Origin: FEN-1219 sp963810755
GTDB lineage: Bacteria; Pseudomonadota; Gammaproteobacteria; Steroidobacterales; Rariloculaceae
Length of the DNA: 64,000 nt
Direction of reading: 5' to 3'
Assembly (NCBI GenBank): GCA_963810755.1
Contig: CAWEOP010000008.1
Span: forward strand, 496,001 to 560,000
Position 1 is the first letter of the stretch. Each line of letters starts with the position of its first letter. The notes under the pieces were generated by a model, which was not told the origin of the DNA, searched no databases, and saw only the letters and a list, made by a program, of their open reading frames with translations. Below, piece by piece: positions 8,866-18,619 of this stretch. A program made the position numbers and the translations under genes.

Positions 8866-9540
8866 ATGGCCGCAACCGCCGCCGCAACCAAACTGACGAT
8901 CGTGCCGCCGCGCAGCGGCAAGCTCGAAGCGGCGCTCGTGGCGCTCACGGTCGTCGTGATCCTCGCCGTCGGCGGTGCGTTGATCAAGGCGACGCAGGTC
9001 GACAACTTCGAGCCGCGGCTGTTCGGCTGGCAGATCAGCTCGTTCTACGATCTGAATCCCACCGATCAAGCCATCTACAACGCGCTCGTCACCGCGAGCG
9101 ACGAGCTCTGGTGGATCTGGGGCGGCCGCATCGAGTTTCCCGCGCCGGGCGAGGAGGACGAGCCTTGGCCGACCGTCGAGTCGCTCGACACGCAGTACAA
9201 CCTGCCGCCGTTCGTGAAGGACGTGCAGTGGGAGCAGACCGGGAGGGTCAAATGGCAGCGGATCCAGGCGTTCGCGAACACGGGTAACCAGGACGGCAAT
9301 TCTTCTTATTTTGGCAACGGCGGCACGGTGCCGGGCCAGGCAGGCGCCTACTTGCTCGTGCTAACGCACGTGCATAAAGGCGCGAGCTACGCCGACGGCG
9401 CGCAGATGTGGGTGCACAAGGATCCGAACGCGCCGATCCCGAAGCTCACGAAGACGGATTCCCTGATCGCCAACGGCTGGAAGGAAGTCATCCCGTACAA
9501 CGGGGCCGTGGAACTGGAGCGCCTCAAAGGTAGCAAGTGA
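8866..9540 (+). CDS. Membrane-anchored accessory protein of metal operon
   Basis: A 224-aa protein from ATG 8866. One N-terminal transmembrane helix (about residues 24-44, LVALTVVVILAVGGALI) leaves a periplasmic domain of about 180 aa rich in Trp/Asp/Glu (DELWWIWGG, PGEEDEPWPTVESLD). It contains HVHKG near residue 167. It may be the DUF6162 family found with zinc-type ABC operons; I am not certain. It is packed 5 bp after the DUF4198 gene and 1 bp before the binding protein, which indicates a shared role in metal delivery. Confidence 0.65.
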   Translation: MAATAAATKLTIVPPRSGKLEAALVALTVVVILAVGGALIKATQVDNFEPRLFGWQISSFYDLNPTDQAIYNALVTASDELWWIWGGRIEFPAPGEEDEPWPTVESLDTQYNLPPFVKDVQWEQTGRVKWQRIQAFANTGNQDGNSSYFGNGGTVPGQAGAYLLVLTHVHKGASYADGAQMWVHKDPNAPIPKLTKTDSLIANGWKEVIPYNGAVELERLKGSK

Positions 9541-9541
9541 A

Positions 9542-10468
9542 ATGCGCAGCTTCTTACGAGTAGTTCGTGCCGCTTTGATCCTCGCGCTGTCCGCGCACGC
9601 GGTGTCCGCTTCGGCAGCGCAGGGCGGCCGGCTGAAGATCGGCATCACGCTGCACCCTTACTACAGCTTCGTCGCCAACATCGTGGGCGACAAGGCCGAC
9701 GTCGTGGGGCTCATCGACTCGCACGCCAACCCGCACAACTACACGCCGCAGCCCGACGACATGAAGCGCGTGATGACGATGGACGTGCTCGTCGTGAACG
9801 GTATCGGCCACGACGAGTGGGCGTTCGATATCGTCAAGGCGGCCGGCCGCGAGAAGAATCTGAAGCTCATCTACGCGAACGCGGAGGTGGCGCTGATCCC
9901 GATCGCCGCCGACGGCGGCCAGGCGAAGGTCGTGAACCCGCATACGTTCGTGTCGACCACCGCGGCGATCCAGCAGATCTTCACGATCGCGAAGGAGCTC
10001 GGCGAGATCGACAAGCCTAACGCCAAGTTCTACCGCGACAACGCTCGCGCCTACGCGCAGCGCATCCGCACGATGAAGACGCAGTTCAGCGCACAGCTCG
10101 CCGACGTCGACGTCGCGAGCTTCCGCTGCGCGACCATGCACGCGGGCTACGGGTATCTCATGCAGGAGTTCGGGCTGCAGGTGGCCGCCGTCATCGAGCC
10201 GCGCCACGGCGTGGAGCCCACCGCGCGCCAGCTCGCGGAGACGATCGACCGGATCAAGGCCGCCAACGTCCAGGTGCTGTTCGCCGAGAAGTACTTCGCG
10301 AGCAAGCTCGCCGATACGATCAAGGACGCCACCGGCGTGCAGATGTATTCCTTCTCGCACATGTCCGACGGCGATTACTCGCCCGATCTCTACGAGCGCG
10401 AAATGCGTCTGAATCTCGAGACGCTCGTCCAGGCAATGCACGACGTCGCACAGAAGAAGGCCAACTGA
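9542..10468 (+). CDS. Metal ABC transporter substrate-binding protein (ZnuA/TroA family)
   Basis: A 308-aa periplasmic binding protein with a signal peptide ending SASAAQ. The cluster A-I ligands expected for Zn/Mn binding are visible: His65 (NPHNYTP), His134 (NPHTFVS), His199 (MHAGYGYLM) and an acidic residue at about 248 (FAEKYF). It lacks the His-rich flexible loop of classical ZnuA. It should bind zinc or manganese and deliver it to the permease encoded by 11220-12125. It starts one base after the previous stop codon. Confidence 0.9.
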   Translation: MRSFLRVVRAALILALSAHAVSASAAQGGRLKIGITLHPYYSFVANIVGDKADVVGLIDSHANPHNYTPQPDDMKRVMTMDVLVVNGIGHDEWAFDIVKAAGREKNLKLIYANAEVALIPIAADGGQAKVVNPHTFVSTTAAIQQIFTIAKELGEIDKPNAKFYRDNARAYAQRIRTMKTQFSAQLADVDVASFRCATMHAGYGYLMQEFGLQVAAVIEPRHGVEPTARQLAETIDRIKAANVQVLFAEKYFASKLADTIKDATGVQMYSFSHMSDGDYSPDLYEREMRLNLETLVQAMHDVAQKKAN

Positions 10469-10476
10469 AGCCCCTC

Positions 10477-11223
10477 ATGCGCGGTCCTTCGATTCGGTTC
10501 GACCACGTCGACCTCGCGCTCGGCGGCGCGCAAATCTTGCGCGACGTGAACTTCTCGATCGCCGCGGGCGAGATCCATTGCCTGATCGGCCCGAACGGCG
10601 GCGGCAAGACGTCGTTGATCCGCAGCCTGCTCGGACAGATGCCGCATACCGGGACGATCGCGGTGGACTGGGGCGAAACTCGAACGATCGGCTACGTGCC
10701 GCAAGCGCTCGATTTCGACAAGACGCTGCCGGTCACCGTCGACGACTTCATGGCCATGGTGTGCCAGAAGCGGCGTCCGGCGTTCATCGGGCTCAGCAAA
10801 GCGAACCGGCCGCGGGCCGAGGCGGCGCTCGAGCGCGTGGGCCTGGTCGGCAAGAACAAACGCAAGCTCGGCAGCTTGTCGGGCGGCGAACGCCAGCGCG
10901 TTCTATTCGCGCAGGCGTTGATCCCGGAGCCCGCGATGCTCGTGCTCGACGAGCCGATGACGAGCATGGATGAGGTCGGCGCGGAGCGCTTCGTGCAGGT
11001 GATCCAAGATCTCTCGGCCGCCGGTGTCACCGTGATCTGGATCGCGCACGATCTCGCGCAAGTGCGTGCGCTTGCGCGCAACGTCACGTGCATCAACCGC
11101 ACAGTGCTGTTCACGGGCCCACCGAGCGAGGTGCTAGCGAACTTCGACGCGGAAGTGCTGTTCACGCAAGTGCTGCAGGTGGCGGCCGAGCCCATGAGCG
11201 CGGCCAAGGTGGGTGCGGCATGA
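10477..11223 (+). CDS. Metal ABC transporter ATP-binding protein
   Basis: A 248-aa ATPase with Walker A GPNGGGKTS (about 41-49), a Q-loop GYVPQALDF, signature LSGGERQRV, Walker B MLVLDEP and H-loop WIAHD. It belongs to the ZnuC/MntB group of metal importers. Its TGA overlaps the ATG of the permease (ATGA at 11220-11223), showing translational coupling. Confidence 0.93.
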   Translation: MRGPSIRFDHVDLALGGAQILRDVNFSIAAGEIHCLIGPNGGGKTSLIRSLLGQMPHTGTIAVDWGETRTIGYVPQALDFDKTLPVTVDDFMAMVCQKRRPAFIGLSKANRPRAEAALERVGLVGKNKRKLGSLSGGERQRVLFAQALIPEPAMLVLDEPMTSMDEVGAERFVQVIQDLSAAGVTVIWIAHDLAQVRALARNVTCINRTVLFTGPPSEVLANFDAEVLFTQVLQVAAEPMSAAKVGAA

Positions 11224-12125
11224 GCGAGCTGTACATGTGGATCCGCGATTACCTCATGGCACTCGCGTTCGACGGCAAGCTGCCGCTGTCGTTCCAGTAT
11301 GGCTTCGTCATCAACGCGCTGTTGTGCGCGTTGTTCATCGGCCCGGTGCTCGGCGGCGTCGGAACGATGGTCGTCACGAAGCGGATGGCGTTCTTCTCCC
11401 AGGCGATCGGCAATGCGGCGATGACGGGTGTTGCGATCGGCGTGCTGTTAGGGGAGTCGTACACCGAGCCGTACGTGTCGATGTTCGGTTTCTGCGTGCT
11501 GTTCGGCCTCGTGCTGCAGTTCACCAAGGGGCGCACGCAGATCTCGTCCGACACGCTGATCGGCGTGTTCCTATCGATCTCACTCGCAGTCGGCGCTTCG
11601 CTGCTGTTGTTCGTTTCCGCGCGAGTCAACACGCACATCCTCGAGGCCGTGCTGTTCGGCTCGGTGCTCACCGTGAGCGACACGGACATGAACGTGCTGC
11701 TGGTCACGACCGCGGCCGTGATCGCCGTGGCGATCCCGCTGTTCAATCCGCTCGTGCTCGCGAGCTTCAACCCGAACCTCGCGAAGGTTCGGGGCGTGAA
11801 GGTGCAGCTCGTCGAGTACGTCTTCGTGCTGATGATCACGCTGCTCACCGTCGCGTGCCTCAAGATCGTGGGCGCGGTGCTCGTAGAGGCGCTGCTGCTG
11901 ATCCCGGCTGCGGCCGCGAGGAATCTCATCCGCTCGATGCGCGGGTTCGTGTTCCTCAGCATGATCATCTCCACGATCAGCTGCATCGCGGGCGTGATGA
12001 TCCCGATGCAGTTCGATCTGCCCGTTCCTTCGGGCGGCGCAATCATCATGGTGGCTACTGCGATCTTCGTTCTGACGATGATCGTTCGAATCACTGTCTC
12101 GCGATTCCGCGAAGCGGAGGTGTGA
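11220..12125 (+). CDS. Metal ABC transporter permease (ABC-3 family)
   Basis: A 301-aa inner-membrane protein beginning MSELYMWIRDYL at ATG 11220, overlapping the ATPase stop by 4 nt. It has about eight hydrophobic helices. The conserved cytoplasmic coupling segment KIVGAVLVEALLLIPAAAARNL is the ABC-3 (ZnuB) signature. MAFFSQAIGNAAMTG resembles the SHA(I/V)-type helix of ZnuB, with Gln-Ala in place of His-Ala. It forms the import channel for the two binding proteins on either side. Confidence 0.92.
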   Translation: MSELYMWIRDYLMALAFDGKLPLSFQYGFVINALLCALFIGPVLGGVGTMVVTKRMAFFSQAIGNAAMTGVAIGVLLGESYTEPYVSMFGFCVLFGLVLQFTKGRTQISSDTLIGVFLSISLAVGASLLLFVSARVNTHILEAVLFGSVLTVSDTDMNVLLVTTAAVIAVAIPLFNPLVLASFNPNLAKVRGVKVQLVEYVFVLMITLLTVACLKIVGAVLVEALLLIPAAAARNLIRSMRGFVFLSMIISTISCIAGVMIPMQFDLPVPSGGAIIMVATAIFVLTMIVRITVSRFREAEV

Positions 12126-12128
12126 GTC

Positions 12129-13106
12129 ATGTCGTACGCTAAACGTCTGGGTCTGCTCGGCACCTTGAGTCTCGCCATCGCCGCGGGCGGAGCATCCGCC
12201 GACGAGCCCGCGGGCAACGTGACGGTGCTCACGGCGCTGCCGGTGACATACTCGATCGCGTCCGCGCTCGCGGCCGGCACGCATGTGACCGTGCAGAACG
12301 TGCCGGAGAACGGCCGGCGCATGAATGCGCAGCAGAATTACTTCACGCTCCAGGCGCCGAAGCTCGCCGATCAGTTCGCCCACGCCTCGGCCGTGATCAC
12401 GATCGGTAAGCTTTGGCAGGACGATCCGCTGTTCGTCGCGGCGCGCGCGGCGAACATCCGCGTGATCGACATCGATGCAACCAAGCCCTATTCGGATACG
12501 CTCGAAGGCGTGTCCGTCGCGTTCGAGCCCGAGACCGATGCGCCATGGACGGAGCACGAGGGCGAATCCGCGCCGGTACCGTCGCTGTACTTCTGGCTCA
12601 GCGCTTCGAACGTTGCGCGCGCCTCCGACATCGTGGGACAGGACTTGATGCGCCTCGCGCCGGCGGATGCGCCTAGGATCGCCGCGAATCTCGCGAAGTT
12701 CGAGCGCGAAGTGCTCGACATCAAGCGTGAATATGAAGCGAAGCTAGCCGCGCTGCCCGATGTCACCGTTTACGGGCTCGGCCCCGGACTCGTTTATCTG
12801 CTCACGGACATGAGCATTTTCGTCGATGGCTACTTCCTGAAGCAGGACATCAACTGGACGCCGGAAGACGTCTCGAGTTTTTCGAAATATTTGAAGGACC
12901 ACGGCATCAAGGTAGTCGTGCACCAGTGGGACCCGTCGGAGGCGATCAAGGGTGCGATCACATCGGCCGGAGCGAAGCTCGTCGTGCTCGACCTCGGTGA
13001 CGGTGGGATCGTAGAGGACGGTCATCTCGTGCCCGACGGCTACACGCGGTTGCTGCGCTCGAACCTCGACGCTTTGTACCAGGCCTTGCACGCGGCGAAT
13101 GGCTGA
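12129..13106 (+). CDS. ZnuA-like binding protein lacking canonical metal ligands
   Basis: A 325-aa exported protein with leader LSLAIAAGGASA. It follows the ZnuA fold order: TALPVTYSIASALA, then a helix, an inter-lobe segment, and KVVVHQWDPSEAI. The three metal-ligand histidines are absent: PHNY is replaced by RRMNAQQNYF, the NPHTF position by SLYFWLS, and the HAGYGYL position by YGLGPGLVYLL. It starts 3 bp after the permease. It may bind a metal chelate or another partner rather than free Zn/Mn (inference). Confidence 0.8.
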   Translation: MSYAKRLGLLGTLSLAIAAGGASADEPAGNVTVLTALPVTYSIASALAAGTHVTVQNVPENGRRMNAQQNYFTLQAPKLADQFAHASAVITIGKLWQDDPLFVAARAANIRVIDIDATKPYSDTLEGVSVAFEPETDAPWTEHEGESAPVPSLYFWLSASNVARASDIVGQDLMRLAPADAPRIAANLAKFEREVLDIKREYEAKLAALPDVTVYGLGPGLVYLLTDMSIFVDGYFLKQDINWTPEDVSSFSKYLKDHGIKVVVHQWDPSEAIKGAITSAGAKLVVLDLGDGGIVEDGHLVPDGYTRLLRSNLDALYQALHAANG

Positions 13107-13163
13107 GCGCGTCTAGGGAACCCCGGACGCATCATCGAAGCGCGTGGACGCCGCGCATCGAAC

Positions 13164-13526
13164 ATGAAGTCGTTGTCGACCGTCGTCGCTCTCGCCGGAG
13201 CCTCCATTGCGCTCGCGGCGCAGGCTCATCACTCCGCCGCGGTCTACTATCAGCTCGACAAGGAAATCACCGTCGAGGGCTCCGTCACGAAGTTCACGCT
13301 CGGCAATCCGCATACCCGCATCTACCTCACGGTGAAAGGTGCGGGCGGCAAGGACCAGGAGTGGATGGCGGAGGGCGGCTCGCGCTCGGCGCTGCTCCGC
13401 AAAGGTTGGACGGGCGAGGAGGTCAAGCCGGGCGACGTCGTGACGATCGTCGGCCACCCTTCGCGCGACGGCTCGAACGTCGTTCACTGGCAAACGCTAT
13501 TTCTTGCCGACGGCACGCAGCTCTAG
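13164..13526 (+). CDS. Single-domain AHHS (DUF6152-type) secreted protein
   Basis: A 120-aa protein from ATG 13164. The signal peptide ends ALAAQAHHSAAVYY, so the mature protein begins with the His-His pair. Other family features are KFTLGNPHTRIYL, a central acidic strand, GDVVTIVGHPSRDG and a short C-terminal strand. Unlike the protein at 1883 it has no second domain. It stands alone between the metal operon and the DUF1592 gene. Function unknown; domain length of about 100 aa is usual for the family. Confidence 0.87.
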   Translation: MKSLSTVVALAGASIALAAQAHHSAAVYYQLDKEITVEGSVTKFTLGNPHTRIYLTVKGAGGKDQEWMAEGGSRSALLRKGWTGEEVKPGDVVTIVGHPSRDGSNVVHWQTLFLADGTQL

Positions 13527-13726
13527 GACGAGGATTTCCTGAGCCGAGCAGCGTCGACGCGCTTCGCAAGCGCCGGGAGCGCAGCGCGCCGCGGTAATGC
13601 GCAGTTCTGTCCCCGCGCAATCGGCCGCGGCTGGCGCGCCGTCGAGAGTTCTTGAGCTGCCAGCGGGGACCTGCGGCCGTTAGTTGTTTATAGTCCTGAG
13701 AGCGAGACCACTCGAGAGGGAAGTGC

Positions 13727-16175
13727 GTGAAGAGCAACGGTCTACGACTCGTAATGCTTGGCGCCGCCGCCACGCTCGCGACTGCGTGCCAGCCGTCGCG
13801 CGAGGAGGTCGTCGCCGCGCACCAGCAGACCATCAGCCGCTATTGCCTCGATTGCCACAACTACGCTGAGCAAGTCGCCGATCTCTCGCTCGAGCCGGTG
13901 AAGCTCGACAAGGTCGCGGCCGATCCCGAGAAATGGGAGAAGGTCGTGCGCAAGCTGCGCGCGGGAATGATGCCGCCATCCGGCAATCCGCGCCCCGAGC
14001 ACGACACCTACAAAACCCTCGCGAGCTGGATCGAAACCGAGCTCGATCGAGATCCGACAGAGATCCTGCCGCCACCCGGACTGCACCGCATGAACCGCGC
14101 GGAGTACGGCAACGCCATCCGCGATCTGCTGGCGCTCGACATCGATTCCGGCGCGTTCCTGCCGGCTGACGATTCGAGCCGCGGCTTCGACAATCAAGCC
14201 GGCACGCTGGGGCTGTCTCCTGCGCTGCTAGAGGCGTACCTGAGCGCCGCGAGCAAGATCAGCCGGCTCGCCCTCGGCGACGTCGCGGCGCCGAGCCAAA
14301 CGATGTACCGCGTCGCCACCGACGCGACGCAGAACTACCACGTCGAAGGCCTGCCGTTCGGCACGCGCGGCGGTCTCGTCTTCGAGCACGAGTTCCCAAC
14401 CGATGCCGAGTACAACATCAAGGTGTATTCGGTGAACCTCGGCAATATGGGTAACTTTCGCCCATTCGGTGAGGTCCGCGGCGAGAAGCTCGAGGTGCTG
14501 GTCGACGGCGAGCGCGTGCAGCTCATCGATTGGGACGAGGCGTTCCAGCTGAACCGCGGGGGATTCGGCGGGTTTAGCGGGCAGCTCAAGACGATCGACG
14601 TGCGAGTGCCGGTCGCTGCCGGCCCGCACAACGTCGGCGTCACGTTCCTCGCGACGAACTATGCGCCGGGCCTCGACATGAACCGCGCGTTCGAGCGCAG
14701 CACGATCGAGACGGGTGGGCTGCCGGGCTATACGTTCTACCCGCACATCGGCAGCGTTCGGATCGACGGTCCGTACAACGTGAAAGGCGCGGGCGACACG
14801 CCGAGCCGCCGTCACATCTTGAGCTGCACGCCCGTGTCCGCAGCCGACGAGCGGCCTTGCGCGGAGAAGATTCTCGGCGCGCTCGCGCGTCAAGCGTTCC
14901 GCGGCACGCAAACGCCGGCGGACACGGAGACGCTGCTCGCGTTCTACGAGCAGGGTCGCGCCGCGGGAAAGTTCGAGGACGGTATCGAGATGGCCGTCGA
15001 GCGGCTGCTCGCCGACCCGAAGTTCATCTATCGAATCGAGGAGGAGCCTGCGGGCGTCGCGGAAAACGAGAACTACCGAATCAACGATCTCGAGCTCGCG
15101 TCGCGACTGTCGTTCTTCCTCTGGAGCAGCATCCCGGACGACGAGCTGTTGACGCTCGCGGAGCAGGGTAAGCTCGCGGACGCCGCGGTGCTCGAGAAGC
15201 AAGTGCGCCGCATGATCGCGGACCCTCGTTCCGAAGCGCTCACCGCGAACTTCGCGGGCCAGTGGTTGAACCTGCGCGCGCTCGAGGGTCACGTTCCGGT
15301 CGCGTCGTTGTTCCCGGACTTCGACGATAACCTGCGCCAGGCGTTCCGCCGCGAGACCGAGCTCCTGTTCGACAGCTTGATTCGCGAGAACCGCCCGATC
15401 ACCGAGCTGCTCACGGCCGACTACACGTTCGTGAACGAGCGCCTCGCGAAGCACTACGGCATTCCCGGCATCTACGGCAGCCGCTTCCAGCGCGTGACGC
15501 TCGGCCCCGAGCTCGACGCGCGCCGGGGGCTGCTCGGCAAGGGCAGTCTGCTCGCGACGTCGTCGCAGCCGATCCGCACGTCGCCCGTGATTCGCGGTTA
15601 TTGGGTGCTGCAGAACCTGCTCGGGGTTCCGCCGCCGCCGCCGCCGCCGGACGTGCCTGATCTCAAGGATCAAAAAGCCGACGCGGCCGGCAACGCGGCG
15701 ATCCCGTCGATGCGCGAGCAGATGGAGCGGCATCGCGCGGACCCCGCTTGCGCGGGTTGCCACACGCTGATGGACCCGATCGGCTTCGCGCTCGAGCAAT
15801 TCGACGGCATCGGCACGTGGCGCACGACCGATGGTGCGAACGTGATCGATGCGTCGAGCGTCATGTACGACGGCACCAAGATCAACGGGCCGGCGGATCT
15901 GCAGGAACTTCCTGCTGAGCTATTCGGACCAATTCGCACGAACGGTGACGGAGAAGCTACTCACGTACGCGGTGGGCCGGGGCGTCGAGTACTACGACAT
16001 GCCGATCGTCCGCGAGATCGTGCGCAACGCGGAGATGGACGACTACCGGTTTGACACGCTGATCCTCGAGGTCGTAAAGAGCGACCCTTTCCAGATGAAC
16101 AGTAAGTCGGGGCCGCATCCCCCAACCAGAAGCGACGCCGGCTCGTCGTCCGTGACGGCCGCGGTGCGCGACTGA
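13727..16175 (+). pseudogene. DUF1587/1595/1592/1588/1585 cytochrome-like protein, one frameshift
   Basis: Starts at GTG 13727 with a lipoprotein leader (LATAC at about 21). A CLDCH haem-binding motif follows at about residue 42, then the DUF1587 region (LHRMNRAEYGNAIRDLLALD), DUF1595 (DTETLLAFYEQGRAAGKFEDGIEMAVERLL), DUF1592 (LASRLSFFLWSSIPDDELL) and DUF1588 with a second CAGCH. At about 15911 an extra base (CC for C) shifts the frame; the DUF1585 end (LLSYSDQFARTVTEKLL) continues in the next frame to 16175. The family is abundant in Planctomycetes. It is followed by a DUF1552 gene, the usual partner. Electron-transfer or substrate-binding role is inferred; no enzyme activity is known. Confidence 0.85.
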
Positions 16176-16201
16176 AGCACCTTCTTAAGGAGGAGAGGGC
16201 G

Positions 16202-17542
16202 ATGGGTTTCATTACCAACAAGACGTTGCACCGGCGCACGTTCCTGCGCGGAGTAGGCGCCACCGTCGCGCTGCCGCTGCTCGAGTCGATGCTGCCGGCC
16301 GTCGGCTCCGTCGCGCGCGCGGCGCAGCTGTCGCCGACGCGGTTTACCGGAATCTTCGTTCCGCATGGCGCCGCGCCGGGTTACTGGATTCCGAGCGGCG
16401 AGCGCAATTTCGAGATGCCGTTCATCTACAAGCCGCTCGAGAAGGTCCGCAGCCAAGTCGTGATCACGAGCGGGCTCTGGGCGAAGTCTTCCGAGAATCC
16501 GCCCGGCGTGACGGGCGCGGACCACTTCGTGGCCGCGGCGTATCTCTGCGGCACGAAGCCGCGCAAGACGACGGGCGCCGACATCGAGTGCGGCACGACC
16601 CTCGATCAGGTCATCGCGCAGCACATCGGTCAGGAGACGCTGCTGCCGTCGCTGCAACTCGCGGTGGAGGACCCGGGCGCTAACGCGAGCAACTGCGGAG
16701 AGGGCTACAGCTGCGTCTACACGAACTCGATTTCCTGGGCGACGCCGGTGCGGGCGCTGCCGATGCAGGTGAACCCGCAGGTCGTGTTCGAGCGCCTGTT
16801 CGGCGACGGCGGCACGGCTGAGGAACGGACCGCGCGGCGTGTGCAGCAGCGCAGCATTCTCGACTCGGTCACGAGCTCGCTCGCGACTCTCGAAGGCAAG
16901 CTCGGCGCGTCCGACCGCGTGCGGCTCGATCAATACCTCGAGGATGTCCGCGAGATCGAGCGGCGCCTGCAGATTGCGACCAAGGCGTCGACCGACGCTC
17001 CGGCGATTGCGATGCCGTACGGGGTGCCGGAGTCGTTCGACGAGCACATCAGGCTGCAGTTCGACCTGCTCGCGCTGGCGTTCCAGGGCGACATCAGCCG
17101 CGTGGGCACGCTGCTTTACGCGCGCGACCTAACGGGTCGGGTGTACCCCGATAGCGGCACGGACATCAGCTTCCACGGCGGCTCGCACCACGCGGAGGAC
17201 CCGGGCCGTGTCGCGCAGTACGCACGTCTCAACCAGTATCACGTGAAGACGATCGCGTACTTCGCCGAAAAGTTGAAGTCGATCCCCGACGGCGACGGCA
17301 CGCTGCTCGACCATTCGCTCGTGCTGTACGGATCGAACATGGGCAACTCGAATCAGCACCTACACTACGACGTGCCGCACGTGCTGATCGGCGGCGCGTC
17401 GGGTCAGCTCAAGGGCAACCGCCATCTCGCATTCCCGAGCCGGACGGTGCCGACGAGCAACCTGCTGCTCAGCATTCTCGATATGTACGGCGTGCACCAA
17501 GACTCGTTCGGCGACAGCACGGGTCGGATCGAGAGCCTGTGA
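16202..17542 (+). CDS. Tat-exported DUF1552 protein
   Basis: A 446-aa protein from ATG 16202 behind AAGGAGGAGAG. The leader contains a twin-arginine motif RRTFLRG, so it should be folded before export. The HGGSHH segment at about residue 323 is the HXXSHH signature of PF07586 (DUF1552). Other features are DQVIAQHIGQETLLPSLQL, YSCVYTNSISW and LVLYGSNMGNSN. It probably works with the DUF1592-type protein 26 bp upstream; a second pair of the same two families lies at 46804-50741. The histidines and fold (alkaline phosphatase-like) suggest a metal-dependent hydrolase, which is inference. Confidence 0.9.
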   Translation: MGFITNKTLHRRTFLRGVGATVALPLLESMLPAVGSVARAAQLSPTRFTGIFVPHGAAPGYWIPSGERNFEMPFIYKPLEKVRSQVVITSGLWAKSSENPPGVTGADHFVAAAYLCGTKPRKTTGADIECGTTLDQVIAQHIGQETLLPSLQLAVEDPGANASNCGEGYSCVYTNSISWATPVRALPMQVNPQVVFERLFGDGGTAEERTARRVQQRSILDSVTSSLATLEGKLGASDRVRLDQYLEDVREIERRLQIATKASTDAPAIAMPYGVPESFDEHIRLQFDLLALAFQGDISRVGTLLYARDLTGRVYPDSGTDISFHGGSHHAEDPGRVAQYARLNQYHVKTIAYFAEKLKSIPDGDGTLLDHSLVLYGSNMGNSNQHLHYDVPHVLIGGASGQLKGNRHLAFPSRTVPTSNLLLSILDMYGVHQDSFGDSTGRIESL

Positions 17543-17611
17543 TTCGAGTCGCCGGACGGCGACCACGAAGATTCGAGTTTGACGGCGCCGATGCAGGCGC
17601 GCTGCAGTCCT

Positions 17612-18106
17612 TCAGCCGCCGCCCGTGCCGAGGTACGGGAGCAAGCGGCCAAGCGACAGCACGCTGAACCAGAAGAACAGCGATGCAGCGCCGACGGCTC
17701 TCGCAAGCGCCGGCGTCGGCTCGTTCGGGCCGAGGCGCAGCAGCGAAGGCTCGACCTTCGTGTAGTAAACCAGGAAATTCAGACCCGCGAGGACGATGCA
17801 GATCATCTTCGCCCAGAAAGCCCAGTTGGCGGTGTAGGTGCGCGGATCGCCGAACAGGAACCCGAATCCGGAGATCAGGTTGATCGCGAACGATCCGATC
17901 GCGACGGGCATCAGCGCGTGCACGGCGTTCAGTGGGATGATGCGCTGAAAGCCGATCAGGCGCAGGTCCATGATCAGCAGCGAGCCCATCAGTAGGCACA
18001 GCGCGAGGAAGTGCGCCGACTCGAGCGTCGGCCAGCTCCAGGCATAGCCGATCACGACGTGGTTGATCCACGTGCTCACCATCCAGTCTTGAATTGCGTC
18101 ACCCAT
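17612..18106 (-). CDS. Integral membrane protein, DUF6644-like, copy 1
   Basis: A 164-aa protein with about four to five hydrophobic helices. It contains ESAHFLALCLLMGSLLIMDLRLIGF. The neighbouring protein (18116-18619) has LHAFGMAIMVGLALLLDMRLLGRF in the same place, so the two share H-x(n)-G-x(n)-D-x-RL-G and are tandem paralogues. Possible haem ligation by the conserved His is speculative. It is 9 bp downstream of its paralogue and convergent with the DUF1552 gene. Confidence 0.75.
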   Translation of the reverse strand: MGDAIQDWMVSTWINHVVIGYAWSWPTLESAHFLALCLLMGSLLIMDLRLIGFQRIIPLNAVHALMPVAIGSFAINLISGFGFLFGDPRTYTANWAFWAKMICIVLAGLNFLVYYTKVEPSLLRLGPNEPTPALARAVGAASLFFWFSVLSLGRLLPYLGTGGG

Positions 18107-18115
18107 GTTGCGTAC

Positions 18116-18619
18116 CTAGCTAATGCCGAACAGCTGGCCAAAGGTTATATCGAGGTAAGCCGTCAAGCGTCCCAGGATGATCGCAGTCACCCAGAACACC
18201 ATGGAAACGACCGCCATCGAGCGCACCGCTACGGGAGGTGTCGCCACATCCCACTTCGCAGAGTCGTGATTGACCTGGTTTTGGAGAATGGCGGCCGTAA
18301 TCGCCCCGAGGACTACCAGCGCCATCTTCGACATGTAGATAACGTCGGTGATGTACGACGTCGCCTGCGCGGCGAACAGGCACGATCCGGAGACGAAATT
18401 GATGCCGAAACCGAGCCACGCGAGGCTGAGGAAGCGCTGGAGAGCGGGATACGGGATTCCGGCGAATCTGCCGAGCAGCCGCATGTCGAGCAAGAGCGCG
18501 AGCCCGACCATGATCGCCATGCCGAACGCATGCAGAGTGATCATCATCGGATAGCCGAGCGTCGACATCCGGACCCAGTCGGCGAGCGGGCTCGCCTCAA
18601 GCCAGATCAGAAATCCCAC
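18116..18619 (-). CDS. Integral membrane protein, DUF6644-like, copy 2
   Basis: A 167-aa protein starting at GTG 18619. It has the same helix layout as the downstream gene and shares the motif His-x-Phe-Gly...Asp-x-Arg-Leu. The pair probably forms a heteromeric membrane complex (inference from tandem arrangement and cotranscription). No catalytic residues can be assigned. Confidence 0.75.
   Translation of the reverse strand: MGFLIWLEASPLADWVRMSTLGYPMMITLHAFGMAIMVGLALLLDMRLLGRFAGIPYPALQRFLSLAWLGFGINFVSGSCLFAAQATSYITDVIYMSKMALVVLGAITAAILQNQVNHDSAKWDVATPPVAVRSMAVVSMVFWVTAIILGRLTAYLDITFGQLFGIS

Noticed and set aside
9554..10441. Long minus-strand open frame opposite the metal-binding protein gene
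   Set aside because: It is Arg/Val/His-rich shadow coding in GC-rich DNA; the plus strand has a clear signal peptide and metal ligands.
14228..15799. 523-codon minus-strand open frame opposite the DUF1592 gene
   Set aside because: Composition is typical of antisense shadow; the plus strand contains conserved haem and DUF motifs.
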